From the NCBI GenBank assembly GCA_050747525.1, contig JBOGOC010000010.1, positions 23,948 to 87,947 on the forward strand: a DNA stretch of 64,000 nt. The letters are read 5' to 3'. The position numbers and the translations under genes were made by a program. Under the pieces are notes generated by a model. It did not search any database and was not told the DNA's origin. It was given only the letters and a program-made list of their open reading frames with translations. Source of the DNA: JBOGOC01 sp050747525 (GTDB lineage Bacteria; Acidobacteriota; Polarisedimenticolia; JACPZX01; DASXTC01). This document shows, piece after piece, positions 44,204-52,214 of this stretch. The stretch's first letter is position 1, and each line of letters starts with the position of its first letter.

Positions 44204-45454
44204 CCCACCTTCATCCGCGCGATCCTCTGCGCACTGCTGTGTCTCGTCGCTGGCGGCGTTGGGCTCGACAAGGCCGTGGACCTGGGTGCCGGGGTGCTCC
44301 GCTGGGAAGACACGATCTTCTTCGGGTCCTTCAACTCGTTCCTCCAGGACCTGGTGTTCGCGAACGGGACACTCTACGCCGTGGGCGTGGGGCCCCTCAG
44401 GCACTCCCCGACCACTCATGCCGACGTCACCGTGAAGGCCTACGACCCCGGGTCGGGCGAGGCCTTGTGGACGCACCCGCGGCCCAACGTCTTCGAGGAC
44501 GAGGGTGCCGCGGGCATCGCCGCGGCCGGGGGGAGTGTCGTCCTGGCCGGGTCGAGCCATCCGCTCTTGGAGGGATTTCGCCGTTTCATCTTCGTGCGAG
44601 CCATGGACGCGAAGACGGGTGAATTCCTCTGGGAAGACCAGTGTGGGTCGGCCTTCGATACGCAGGCCCGCGCGATCGTGTCCCAGGGCAATCGCGTCTT
44701 CGTCGGGGGGGTATGCGACGGTTCCGGCTTCCTCCGTGCCTACGACCCGCAAAGCGGCGCCGTGCTCTGGGAAAACAGCGATGACGTCGTCGCCCACATG
44801 GCCGCGGACGGCGGCCAGATCTATACGGTGGGGCGCGACTCAGAACCGGAGTCGACGTTCCTACGCAGCCTCGACGCGGACACGGGGGCGGTGAACTGGC
44901 GTCGCGCGGTGACCATGATGTCGGATGTGCTCAACCCGGGTGGCATCGCCGCGCATGAGGGCCTGGTTTCCGTCGCCCTGGTCGGACCGTTCGACGCATC
45001 GAACCGCATCCAGACCCACGACGCCGCCACGGGTGCCGGCCTGTGGGGGGACTTCCCCGGCGAACCCATGGGGGTCCTCACCTTGCACGGTGGGCTCCTC
45101 TTCGCGGGAAGCGTGAGGTCTCCTTTCAGCGAGCCCGGCATCCAGGTGCGGGCCTACGATGCCACGACGGGTCAGGTGGTCTGGCAGCGGCCCGGGCCCG
45201 GCCCGGTCGGAGCCATCGAGGTGCAAGGAAGCACGCTAATGGTCTCGGATGCCGGCGTCGGCTTCCACGTGCAGGCCCTCGATGCGAGCAGCGGGCTCCT
45301 GCTGTGGGAAGACTTCCTCTCCGCGCCGGCGGGTGCGGGCGCTGGACCCGTGGCCGTGCACGGCAGCGACGTGTTCGTCGGGGGATTCAGGGGCAACCTC
45401 GAGATCCCCTTCGGAAGGGAGCTGTACCTGCTCAGGGCTTACGACTCCCGCTGA
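44201..45454 (+). CDS. Secreted PQQ-like beta-propeller protein, paralogue 1
   Basis: The 417-residue protein starts at the ATG at 44201 with a signal peptide (FIRAILCALLCLVAGGVG). The mature part is a PQQ/WD-like propeller. Repeats end in the pattern RAYDPxSGxxLWE (VKAYDPGSGEALWTH, RAMDAKTGEFLWED, RAYDPQSGAVLWEN, RSLDADTGAVNW, RAYDATTGQVVWQR, QALDASSGLLLWED), giving about seven or eight blades. No catalytic PQQ-dehydrogenase residues are evident, so a binding or scaffold role is more likely. The next gene is a tandem paralogue. The region is the first beyond the tRNA-Thr gene. Confidence 0.85.
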   Translation: MPTFIRAILCALLCLVAGGVGLDKAVDLGAGVLRWEDTIFFGSFNSFLQDLVFANGTLYAVGVGPLRHSPTTHADVTVKAYDPGSGEALWTHPRPNVFEDEGAAGIAAAGGSVVLAGSSHPLLEGFRRFIFVRAMDAKTGEFLWEDQCGSAFDTQARAIVSQGNRVFVGGVCDGSGFLRAYDPQSGAVLWENSDDVVAHMAADGGQIYTVGRDSEPESTFLRSLDADTGAVNWRRAVTMMSDVLNPGGIAAHEGLVSVALVGPFDASNRIQTHDAATGAGLWGDFPGEPMGVLTLHGGLLFAGSVRSPFSEPGIQVRAYDATTGQVVWQRPGPGPVGAIEVQGSTLMVSDAGVGFHVQALDASSGLLLWEDFLSAPAGAGAGPVAVHGSDVFVGGFRGNLEIPFGRELYLLRAYDSR

Positions 45455-45457
45455 CGC

Positions 45458-45510
45458 CATGCAACAACACAGGACTCCACCGCCCGCCGGCGGCATGGGA
45501 ATCGATCATG
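45458..45510 (+). repeat. Duplicated leader, copy 2
   Basis: The second copy of the 53-bp leader (see 44151-44203) begins 3 nt after the stop of paralogue 1 and ends at the ATG of paralogue 2. Both copies lack a clear Shine-Dalgarno site; a GATCATG precedes each start. Confidence 0.85.
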
Positions 45511-46842
45511 AGCAACTCCACCCGTGCGGGCATGGGCCTGCTTGTCTTCGTCGTCGTGGCGGCGGCCGTGGCGCTCGACATCCGCGCCGACCAGCTTCGC
45601 GGCTTCCTTCGCTGGGAGGACGCGCTCTTCCCCGGTAACACGGACTCGTCCTACCAGGACCTGGTGGTGGCCAACGGCACCCTTTTCGCGGTGGGGGTGG
45701 GGCCGCTCAGGAACTCTCCGAGCACGCATGCGGACATTCACGTGAGGGCCTACGAGCCGGGCTCGGGGGAGATCCTGTGGACGCACCGCCGGGTCAACGT
45801 TTTCGAGGATGAGTCGTCCGCGGGGATCGCCGGGGCGGGGAACACGGTCGTCGTCGCGGGGACCAGCGATCCGATCATGGCGGTCCCTCGCTTCCACTAC
45901 ATCTTCGTGCTGGCCCTGGACGCGAGGACCGGCGAGCGCCTCTGGGAGGACCGGTGTGGAACGAACACCCTCACACAGGCGCGGTCGATCGCGTCACTGG
46001 GGGATCGCGTCTTCGTCTCCGGGGACTGCGACGGGCTCGGGTTTCTCCGCGCCTACGATGCGGCAAGCGGTGCGGTGCTCTGGGAGCAGCGCGAGGAGTT
46101 CAACAGCTTAGTGGTCGCGGACAGCGATCGAGTGTACACGGCCGGGTTCAACCCTGTGGGCGCGATCATCCTCCGCAGCCTGGACGCCGCCACGGGAGCG
46201 CAGAACTGGTTCAGACCGGTGTTCGGAACCCCCTTTGATCCGGGGGTGGTCCTCCATAGCCTCGTCGCGCACGGGGACCTGGTCTCGCTGTCGGTGACCG
46301 GAGTCAGCGGTGGCCATCGTATCGAGACCTTCGACGCCGAGATGGGGACCTCGCGCTGGCAGGACGAACCCGGCGGGCCCGCGGAAGTGCTCACTCTGCA
46401 CGGCCCGTTTCTCTACGCCGGCAGCGCGGGATCAGGATTCCACGTCCGCGCGTACGACGCCGGCACCGGTGAGCGCGTGTGGGAGCGGGCCGGCAGCGGA
46501 GAGGTGGGAGGCATCGAGCCGATCGGGCGCAGCGTCGTGGTGTCGGATGACAACGGGGGATTCCACGTGGAGGGCCTCGACGCGCGCAGCGGCCTTCTCT
46601 TGTGGGAGGACCTCTTCGTCGCTCCGCGCGGAGGCGCCGCGCGTCCCACGGCCCGCCATGGCGGGAAGGTGTTCGTCGGCGGTTTCAGGGGCGCCATCGT
46701 TCCGCCCTTTCTGAGGACCGAGTGCTTCCTCAGAGCCTACGACAACCACGGTCACCTGCCCGGGGGACCGGCGCCCGCGTCCGGGGCGCCCATCGTCGTG
46801 GATCCGGAGGAACCTGCCGACTTACCGCTCGAACCTCAGTGA
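45508..46842 (+). CDS. Secreted PQQ-like beta-propeller protein, paralogue 2
   Basis: The 444-residue protein is a tandem duplicate of the preceding gene product. It shares the N-terminal framework (LRWEDALFPGN, YQDLVVANGTLFAVGVGPLR) and each blade motif (LALDARTGERLWED, RAYDAASGAVLWEQ, RSLDAATGAQNW, RAYDAGTGERVWER, EGLDARSGLLLWED). The signal peptide is LLVFVVVAAAVALDIRA. It differs by a Pro-rich C-terminal tail of about 25 residues. Its function is unknown; tandem retention suggests different ligands or a two-part complex. Confidence 0.85.
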   Translation: MSNSTRAGMGLLVFVVVAAAVALDIRADQLRGFLRWEDALFPGNTDSSYQDLVVANGTLFAVGVGPLRNSPSTHADIHVRAYEPGSGEILWTHRRVNVFEDESSAGIAGAGNTVVVAGTSDPIMAVPRFHYIFVLALDARTGERLWEDRCGTNTLTQARSIASLGDRVFVSGDCDGLGFLRAYDAASGAVLWEQREEFNSLVVADSDRVYTAGFNPVGAIILRSLDAATGAQNWFRPVFGTPFDPGVVLHSLVAHGDLVSLSVTGVSGGHRIETFDAEMGTSRWQDEPGGPAEVLTLHGPFLYAGSAGSGFHVRAYDAGTGERVWERAGSGEVGGIEPIGRSVVVSDDNGGFHVEGLDARSGLLLWEDLFVAPRGGAARPTARHGGKVFVGGFRGAIVPPFLRTECFLRAYDNHGHLPGGPAPASGAPIVVDPEEPADLPLEPQ

Positions 46843-46854
46843 TATCGTGCGGCC

Positions 46855-47100
46855 ATGCCGCGCCGCGTCATCATCCTGCTCGCAGGGCTCGGGGTCTTCC
46901 TGGGCCTCATCCTGATGGTGGCATTGCGGCGGCAGCCGCCGGTCATCCCGGCCGACGCCGCCCACCTGGCCGCCCGCGGGAACGCCGCGCAGTGCATGAC
47001 CTGCCACGGGCCGCAGGGGATGAAACCCCGCGGCCCGAACCATCCCTTCGGCAACGACTGCCGGAGGTGCCATTTCGAAACGGGGGAGGGGGGCGGATAG
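46855..47100 (+). CDS. Small membrane-anchored diheme cytochrome c-like protein
   Basis: The 81-residue protein begins with a transmembrane segment (VIILLAGLGVFLGLILMVAL) and then has two heme-attachment motifs, CMTCH and CRRCH, 24 residues apart, with His and Met residues nearby that could serve as axial ligands (GMKPRGPNHPFGND). It resembles the tiny diheme subunits attached to periplasmic electron-transfer chains. It follows the propeller genes by 12 nt. The stop is followed by a GC-rich gap before the sigma gene. Confidence 0.75.
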   Translation: MPRRVIILLAGLGVFLGLILMVALRRQPPVIPADAAHLAARGNAAQCMTCHGPQGMKPRGPNHPFGNDCRRCHFETGEGGG

Positions 47101-47167
47101 GCGGCCCCGGACGCCCCTTTCCCTCGACATCCCGCCCCCCGCTCCTTTAATATGACGCCCCAGGCTC

Positions 47168-47190
47168 GAACCCGGCCGCCTCATCTCCGT
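47168..47190 (+). promoter_or_regulatory. Candidate ECF-sigma promoter of the 47332 sigma gene
   Basis: GAAC (47168-47171) and CGT (47188-47190) are exactly 16 nt apart, the spacing and bases of many ECF-type promoters. This would fit self-regulation of the sigma gene downstream. Confidence 0.35.
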
Positions 47191-47199
47191 ATGTTTCAG

Positions 47200-47330
47200 T
47201 GAGTTGCGGGTGCCCGGGTGTGTCAGAGGTCCGGCGCCCTGGAAAAGGGCGAGGGAAGCAACCTTCCCGGGGGGTACGGCCGTTCAACGGGTGAGCCGGT
47301 CGGACCCCAGGCGCCAGGGGCCTCGGAGGC
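47200..47330 (+). other. Long, hairpin-rich leader of the ECF sigma operon
   Basis: Three successive stem-loops can be drawn: GCCCT/AGGGC (47236-47250), GGGAAG/CTTCCC with a CAAC loop (47253-47268), and GGGGT/ACCCC (47271-47308) enclosing a smaller one. No known riboswitch is recognised. The sigma reading frame stays open back to 47218, so part of this could instead be coding. Confidence 0.35.
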
Positions 47331-47331
47331 G

Positions 47332-47919
47332 ATGTTGGAACTCACCGACGCCGAGTTGATGGCGAGGATCCAGCAGGGTGACGAAGCCTCCTTCGCGGAA
47401 TTCGTCCGCCGGTATCAGCGCCGGTTCTACCGGCTCGCCTTCGGTTATCTGCACAACCACGACGAGTCGCTCGACGCGGTGCAGGAGGCGTTCATCAAGA
47501 TCTACAAGGCGCGCGCGACGTGGGAGCCCCGGGCCAATCCGTACACCTGGGCGTACCGCATCGTCGCCAACCAGTGCGTGGACCTGCTGCGCAAGCGCAA
47601 GGGGGTCGGCGCCGCCGCCTCGCTCGACGAAGAAGACTCGCACGAGATGCGCACGCTGGCCGACACGTCGGCGGTCGATCCGCTGATGTTGCAGGTCAAC
47701 AAGGAAGAGAGACAGAAGGTGATGGAGGCGGTCATGAAGCTGCCTCCCAGGCAGAGAGAGATTATCATTCTGCGGCACTACGAGGACCTGTCGTTGCAGG
47801 AGATCGCCGAAGTGCAGGGATGCGCGCTGGGCACGGTGAAGTCGTCGCTGCACCGGGCCATCGCCAGCCTGAGGGTGATCCTCGAGGGCCGGGGGAGCAG
47901 GACCCGTGAAGCGGTGTGA
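47332..47919 (+). CDS. ECF-type RNA polymerase sigma factor (RpoE-like)
   Basis: From the ATG at 47332 the protein has 195 residues, standard for the group. Region 2 has FAEFVRRYQRRFYRLAFGYL, HDESLDAVQEAFIKIYKA and YTWAYRIVANQCVDLLRKR. Region 4 has MKLPPRQREIIILRHYEDLS and the helix-turn-helix LQEIAEVQGCALGTVKSSLH. The next gene, overlapping by 14 nt, encodes a zinc anti-sigma factor, the usual partner. The signal it answers is not evident from the neighbours. Confidence 0.92.
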   Translation: MLELTDAELMARIQQGDEASFAEFVRRYQRRFYRLAFGYLHNHDESLDAVQEAFIKIYKARATWEPRANPYTWAYRIVANQCVDLLRKRKGVGAAASLDEEDSHEMRTLADTSAVDPLMLQVNKEERQKVMEAVMKLPPRQREIIILRHYEDLSLQEIAEVQGCALGTVKSSLHRAIASLRVILEGRGSRTREAV

Positions 47920-48766
47920 CGAGGTGAGGGACAGGCTGCTGGACGACGCCGACCCGGCCCGGCTCGACGCCGAGTGCCGCGACCACCTCGCGTCGTGCCC
48001 CGACTGCGCCGCCGGGAGCGAGACGCTGCGGCACCTGTCCACCGCGCTGCGCCCTGACGAAGCCTTCCCCCGCGAGAACGAAGTCGACTGGGCGGGGTTC
48101 GCCCGCCACACCGTGATGCGGGCCATCTCGGAAGACGCCGTGCGGGAGATGACCGTTCCGGCCGCCCCCGCCGCGCCGGGCTGGCTCGACCGCCTCGCGG
48201 CCGCCGCCCGCGCGCTGCTGCCGACCACAAGCTCCGCGCGCCAGAGACTGGCGTGGGCCAGCGGGGCGATGCTGCTGGTCGCCGGGGTGGCGATGGCCGC
48301 CATGATGATGCTCTCGCCGCCTCAGGATCCGGGCGCGCCGCCCGTTCCGCAGCAGGCATCCATCAGCATGCCCGAGGGGAACATCGACAATCTGACCGTG
48401 AACCTGGCCCGGCAGAACACCGCGCGCTACATCAACGAGACGCGCGCGGTGCTGGTGACGCTTCTGGACGTGAAGGTAGACTGTGACGACGACAAGGTCG
48501 ATGTGTCGGCAGAGCGCGCGAAGGCCACCGAGCTGCTGCGCCGCCAACGCCTGATCGCCGCTGAGCTGGACCGTGTGCCCCTGGCCCGCGCGCAGGATGT
48601 GTGCGGCGAGCTGGGGCGCCTCCTCCTGGAGATCTCGACCTTGGCTGATTGCGCGAAAGACTCGGAATTACAGACATTGCGCGACGTGGTGGAGAAAAGG
48701 CAGATCCTGGTCCGGATGGAGCTGCTGAGCGCCGAGCTGGCGCGCCGGGAGGCACAGCGTGCCTAG
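47906..48766 (+). CDS. Membrane anti-sigma factor with zinc-binding domain
   Basis: The 286-residue protein begins with a ZAS-type anti-sigma domain (KRCDEVRDRLLDD, then the zinc motif HLASCPDC, His-x3-Cys-x2-Cys). A transmembrane helix lies at about residues 113-136 (LAWASGAMLLVAGVAMAAMMML). The periplasmic part is helical (ARYINETRAVLVTLLDVKVD, LRRQRLIAAELDRVPLARAQ, LRDVVEKRQILVRMELL) with two Cys that may be paired. It would hold the upstream sigma factor at the membrane until signalled. It overlaps the sigma gene by 14 nt and the next gene by 8 nt. Confidence 0.88.
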   Translation: MKRCDEVRDRLLDDADPARLDAECRDHLASCPDCAAGSETLRHLSTALRPDEAFPRENEVDWAGFARHTVMRAISEDAVREMTVPAAPAAPGWLDRLAAAARALLPTTSSARQRLAWASGAMLLVAGVAMAAMMMLSPPQDPGAPPVPQQASISMPEGNIDNLTVNLARQNTARYINETRAVLVTLLDVKVDCDDDKVDVSAERAKATELLRRQRLIAAELDRVPLARAQDVCGELGRLLLEISTLADCAKDSELQTLRDVVEKRQILVRMELLSAELARREAQRA

Positions 48767-49700
48767 GCGCGGCAGCAGGATGAAGTGGGTGGTGGCCGCC
48801 GCGGCGCTGTGCGCCATCACGGTTCCCGCCCGCTCCGCCACGGAAGACGAGCTGCTGGTCAAGATCAAGAACGACGTCTTCGAGCAGCGGTGGGACGGGG
48901 TGCTCGCGCAGTGCGATGAGTTCATCCGCAGCTTCTCGTCCAGCCCGTCGCTGCCGCGCGCCTACTACTACCGCGCCCAGGGGCTGGAGCACATCAAGGG
49001 GCGCGAGGCCGACGCCATCACCGCCTACGGCGACTTCCTGAAGAAGTTCCCCAAGGGCCCCGGCACCCTGACCGAGACCGCCACCCTCACGCGCATCACG
49101 CTGGCCACGTCACTGTACCTGAAAGGCGACAAGCGCCACGTCGGCTTGGTGATGGAAGCGATGGATCATCCGGGATACCCGGGTAACTACGCGGCCATCC
49201 AGTCGAGCAAGATCGACCATCCGGCCGCCTGGCAGAAGGCGATCCCAATTCTGAAGGATTGCGTCAACGAGCAGCCCGACGAGGAAGTGCGCAACGAGTG
49301 CGTGGTGGGCCTGCTGCGGATCAAGCCCGACTCGATCCCTACCAGACCCCCCGCCCCCCCCCCTGCCCCCCGTGAAGGGAGCGCACCCCGCCGTGCAGGT
49401 CCCCGACAGACCGCCTCCCCGGGCGACGCCAAGCTGATCCGCGTGGAGGTCTTCAACAAGGCCTCGGGCAAGGTGAGCGTGCGGGTGAACATGCCGCTCG
49501 CCTTCGCCAAGCTGGCGCTCGAGAGTCTCCAGGAGAACTACGGCCCCATGCTGGAGGATGAGCTGAAGAAGCAGCATCCCAGTTTCGGGCTCAAGTTCGG
49601 GTCACTCGAGCTGTTCCTGGAGGCCATCAAGAAAGGCGGCAAGCAGACCTTGGTGGAAATCGACAACGACGAGGAGTCGATCAAGGTCTGGATCGAGTAG
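48759..49700 (+). CDS. Periplasmic helical-repeat protein with YvlB-like C-terminal domain
   Basis: The 313-residue protein has a signal peptide (MKWVVAAAALCAITVPARS; the ATG at 48780 is an alternative start). A TPR/YbgF-like helical part follows (FEQRWDGVLAQCDEFIRSFS, RAYYYRAQGLEHIKG, ADAITAYGDFLKKFPKG). A Pro-rich linker at about residues 198-225 is encoded by C-tracts. The last 85 residues (RVEVFNKASGKVSVRVNMPL and LEAIKKGGKQTLVEIDND, then IKVWIE) resemble the small domain seen in YvlB/DUF4097-family proteins. It is the third gene of the sigma/anti-sigma operon and may modulate the anti-sigma factor. Confidence 0.75.
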   Translation: MPRRGSRMKWVVAAAALCAITVPARSATEDELLVKIKNDVFEQRWDGVLAQCDEFIRSFSSSPSLPRAYYYRAQGLEHIKGREADAITAYGDFLKKFPKGPGTLTETATLTRITLATSLYLKGDKRHVGLVMEAMDHPGYPGNYAAIQSSKIDHPAAWQKAIPILKDCVNEQPDEEVRNECVVGLLRIKPDSIPTRPPAPPPAPREGSAPRRAGPRQTASPGDAKLIRVEVFNKASGKVSVRVNMPLAFAKLALESLQENYGPMLEDELKKQHPSFGLKFGSLELFLEAIKKGGKQTLVEIDNDEESIKVWIE

Positions 49701-49717
49701 GCAGCGGCCCGCTCGGC

Positions 49718-49723
49718 TATAAT
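49718..49723 (+). promoter_or_regulatory. -10 hexamer before the GHMP kinase gene (leaderless candidate)
   Basis: A perfect TATAAT ends 9 nt before the ATG at 49733. There is no -35 of note and no Shine-Dalgarno site between them. Confidence 0.45.
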
Positions 49724-49732
49724 CCCCCCGCG

Positions 49733-50755
49733 ATGAAGAGGCAGGTCTCCAACACACCCACGCGCATCGATCTGGCCGGCGGCACTCTCGACATCTGGCC
49801 TCTGAACATGCTGGTGGACCGCGCGCTCACCGTGAACGTGGCGGTCGATCTGTGGGCCACCACCACTCTGGAAGAGCTGCCCGCCTCGGCCCCCCGGCGC
49901 CGGGTGGAGGTGCGCTCCGAGGACCAGGGTGTGGAGGAAGTCTGGGACTCGTCGGTGCAGCCTCCGGCCACCACCAAGGTTCCGCTCATCGCCGAGTGCG
50001 TGCGCTTCTTCGAGCCCGAGCGTCCGCTGCGCATCGCCACGCGCTGCGCCGCCCCCGCGGGGGCCGGCCTGGGGGGGTCGTCGTCGCTGGCGCTGAGCAT
50101 GCTGGGGGGGCTGCAGGCCTTCCTGAACCGCCCGATGATGCCCCCCGACGAGATGGTGCGCGTGGCGCGCGACCTGGAGGCGCGCGTGCTGGGGGTGCCC
50201 ACCGGAACGCAGGACCACTTCGCCGCGGCCTACGGTGGCGTGGCCGCCATCCGCTTCGGCCCGGGGCGCCCCATCCGCGAAGCTCTCGCGCTCGACCTGG
50301 AGCAGCTCGACGCGCGGCTGGTGCTGGCCTACGGAGGCGCCTCGCGCGCCAGCGCCATGGCCAACTGGGACATGATGCGCCGCGCCATCGAGAACGAAGG
50401 AACCACGCGCGCGGGGCTGCAGTCGATCGCCACCATCGCGCGCGAGATGCGCGGGGCCCTCATCGCGCAGGACCTCGACGCCGTGGGCGCCCTGATGGAG
50501 CGCGAGTGGGAGGAGCGGCAGAAGCTCTCCCCCAAGGTGACCACCCCGGTGCTGGACAAGGCGATCGCCGCCGGCCGCGCGGCCGGCGCCCTGGCCGGCA
50601 AGGTGTGCGGCGCGGGAGGAGGCGGCTGCATCGCCTTCGTGTGCCGCGCCGGCGCCCGCGAGAAGGTGAAGGCCGCGCTCAACGCCCTGAGCAGTGACGG
50701 CGTGCGCGTGCTGGCCGCGCGCCCCACCCGGCTCGGCCTGCACATGACCGGGTAG
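49733..50755 (+). CDS. GHMP-family sugar kinase (heptose/galactokinase-like)
   Basis: The 340-residue protein has the three GHMP motifs: the N-terminal substrate motif TPTRIDLAGGTLDIWP, the ATP loop AGAGLGGSSSLALSMLGG, and the C-terminal GKVCGAGGGGCIAF. The segment VLGVPTGTQDHFAAAYGG is typical of kinases such as D-glycero-D-manno-heptose-7-phosphate kinase and fucokinase relatives. It transfers phosphate from ATP to a sugar in the cytosol; the exact sugar cannot be told. It stands after the sigma operon with its own -10 element, and the NTF2-like gene follows after 8 nt. Confidence 0.85.
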   Translation: MKRQVSNTPTRIDLAGGTLDIWPLNMLVDRALTVNVAVDLWATTTLEELPASAPRRRVEVRSEDQGVEEVWDSSVQPPATTKVPLIAECVRFFEPERPLRIATRCAAPAGAGLGGSSSLALSMLGGLQAFLNRPMMPPDEMVRVARDLEARVLGVPTGTQDHFAAAYGGVAAIRFGPGRPIREALALDLEQLDARLVLAYGGASRASAMANWDMMRRAIENEGTTRAGLQSIATIAREMRGALIAQDLDAVGALMEREWEERQKLSPKVTTPVLDKAIAAGRAAGALAGKVCGAGGGGCIAFVCRAGAREKVKAALNALSSDGVRVLAARPTRLGLHMTG

Positions 50756-50763
50756 GCGACGGC

Positions 50764-51168
50764 ATGAATGTGGACAGAGAGCGCGAGGCGTTGCTGAAGA
50801 CAGACAAGGAGTGGGCCGCCGCCGCGTCCACCGGCGATGTGGACAGGATTGTCTCGTACTGGACCAACGACGCCATCGTCCTGCCTCCCGGCGCACCGGC
50901 CATCGTGGGCAAGCAGGCCATCCGGGCGTTCGTGGCCGACAGCCTGAAGATGCCCGGCTTCAGCATCACCTGGCAGTCGGAACAGGCCGTCATCGCCGCC
51001 GGCCATGACATGGGATACATGGTGGGGACCAACAAGGTCACCATGCCGGGGGCCGATGGGAGGACCGTCGACATGGCGGGCAAGGCCGTGACCGTCTGGC
51101 GCAAGGAGTCCGACGGCGCGTGGCGATGCGTCCTGGACATCTGGAACGCGGTCCCGCCGGCCTCGTGA
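50764..51168 (+). CDS. NTF2-like (SnoaL/DUF4440) protein
   Basis: The 134-residue protein has the cone-shaped NTF2-like pattern: an N-terminal helix DREREALLKTDKEWAAAAST, GDVDRIVSYWTNDAIVLPPG, then GKQAIRAFVADSL and curved strands YMVGTNKVTM and AGKAVTVWRKESDGAWRCVLD. Such proteins bind small ligands or act as polyketide cyclase-like or stress-linked enzymes. The function here is unknown. Its stop overlaps the following lipoprotein gene (TGATG). Confidence 0.8.
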   Translation: MNVDREREALLKTDKEWAAAASTGDVDRIVSYWTNDAIVLPPGAPAIVGKQAIRAFVADSLKMPGFSITWQSEQAVIAAGHDMGYMVGTNKVTMPGADGRTVDMAGKAVTVWRKESDGAWRCVLDIWNAVPPAS

Positions 51169-52214
51169 TGGCGCGCGTGATGGGCGCCCTCCTGCTGACA
51201 GGCCTGATCGGCTGCGCCGCCGCCACCGACAGCGCCGACATCCCGGCCCCCGTCGCGCCGGGCGCGTTCGAGAAAGGGATGGTCTTAGGACTCTTCGCGC
51301 GCCACGAGCCGACCTACGCCGCCGACAAGCTCGACGAGCTGCAGCGCCTCGGGGTGACGTCCGTGTGCATCATGATCCCGTGGGTCATCCCGCACGTGCG
51401 GTCGCTCGACATGAACCCGCGCGACGACATGACCCCCAACGACGCCTCGCTCGTCCGGGCGATACGGGCCGCCCACGCCCGCGGCATGTCGGTGCTGCTG
51501 ATGCCCTTCCTTTATGTGGACCACATGGAGGAAGGGGAGTGGCGCGGCACGCTGGCCCCTCCCGACTGGGACGCCTGGTTCGCGCGCTACGGGGAGTTCG
51601 TCCTGCACTACGCCCGCCTGGGGCAGGCCGAGAAGGCCGCCTGGCTCAGCATCGGCTCGGAGCTGTGCTCCACCGAGGCGCACGAGGCCCGCTGGGAAAC
51701 CCTGGTGGGCGAGGTCCGCCGGGCCTATCAGGGGGGCCTGACCTACTCGTCCAACTGGGACCACCGCAAGACCCCGACCTTCCTCAAACGACTGGACGCA
51801 CTGGGGATGAACGCCTACTTCGAGCTGACTGACGACGCCGATGCCACCGAGGACCAGCTGGTGGCCGCATGGGGCCGTGTCCGGCAGGATATCGAGGCGT
51901 GGCGGAGCCAGGTCGGGTTGGATATCATCGTGACCGAAGTGGGGTACCCGAGCAGGGCCGGAGCGGCCCGGGACCCCTGGAACTACGATGCCCCGGGCCC
52001 CGTGGACCAGGAGGTCCAGAAGCGCTGTTATCGGGCTTTTCAGCGGGCTTGGGGAGGCGATCCGCACCTTCGCGGGGTATATTTCTACATCTGGTGGGGA
52101 GATGGGGGGCCGGAAGACACCGGCTACACTCCCCGCGGGAAGCCGGCCGAAGCGGTCATCCGGGACTGGTACCAGAGGTCTTCCCAGCAGCAAGCAGACA
52201 GGAGCGCGCCATGA
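51168..52214 (+). CDS. Glycoside-hydrolase-like lipoprotein (GH113-type TIM barrel)
   Basis: The 348-residue product starts at the ATG at 51168 in a TGATG overlap. It has a lipoprotein signal (VMGALLLTGLIGC, with LIGC as lipobox). The barrel shows LDELQRLGVTSVCIMIPWVI, ARGMSVLLMPFLYVDHMEEG, WLSIGSELCSTE (acid/base Glu near residue 164), ALGMNAYFELTD and DIIVTEVGYPS (nucleophile Glu near 256), as in GH113 beta-mannanase-like enzymes. It would be anchored in the outer membrane or periplasm. The substrate is inferred only from the family. Confidence 0.75.
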   Translation: MARVMGALLLTGLIGCAAATDSADIPAPVAPGAFEKGMVLGLFARHEPTYAADKLDELQRLGVTSVCIMIPWVIPHVRSLDMNPRDDMTPNDASLVRAIRAAHARGMSVLLMPFLYVDHMEEGEWRGTLAPPDWDAWFARYGEFVLHYARLGQAEKAAWLSIGSELCSTEAHEARWETLVGEVRRAYQGGLTYSSNWDHRKTPTFLKRLDALGMNAYFELTDDADATEDQLVAAWGRVRQDIEAWRSQVGLDIIVTEVGYPSRAGAARDPWNYDAPGPVDQEVQKRCYRAFQRAWGGDPHLRGVYFYIWWGDGGPEDTGYTPRGKPAEAVIRDWYQRSSQQQADRSAP

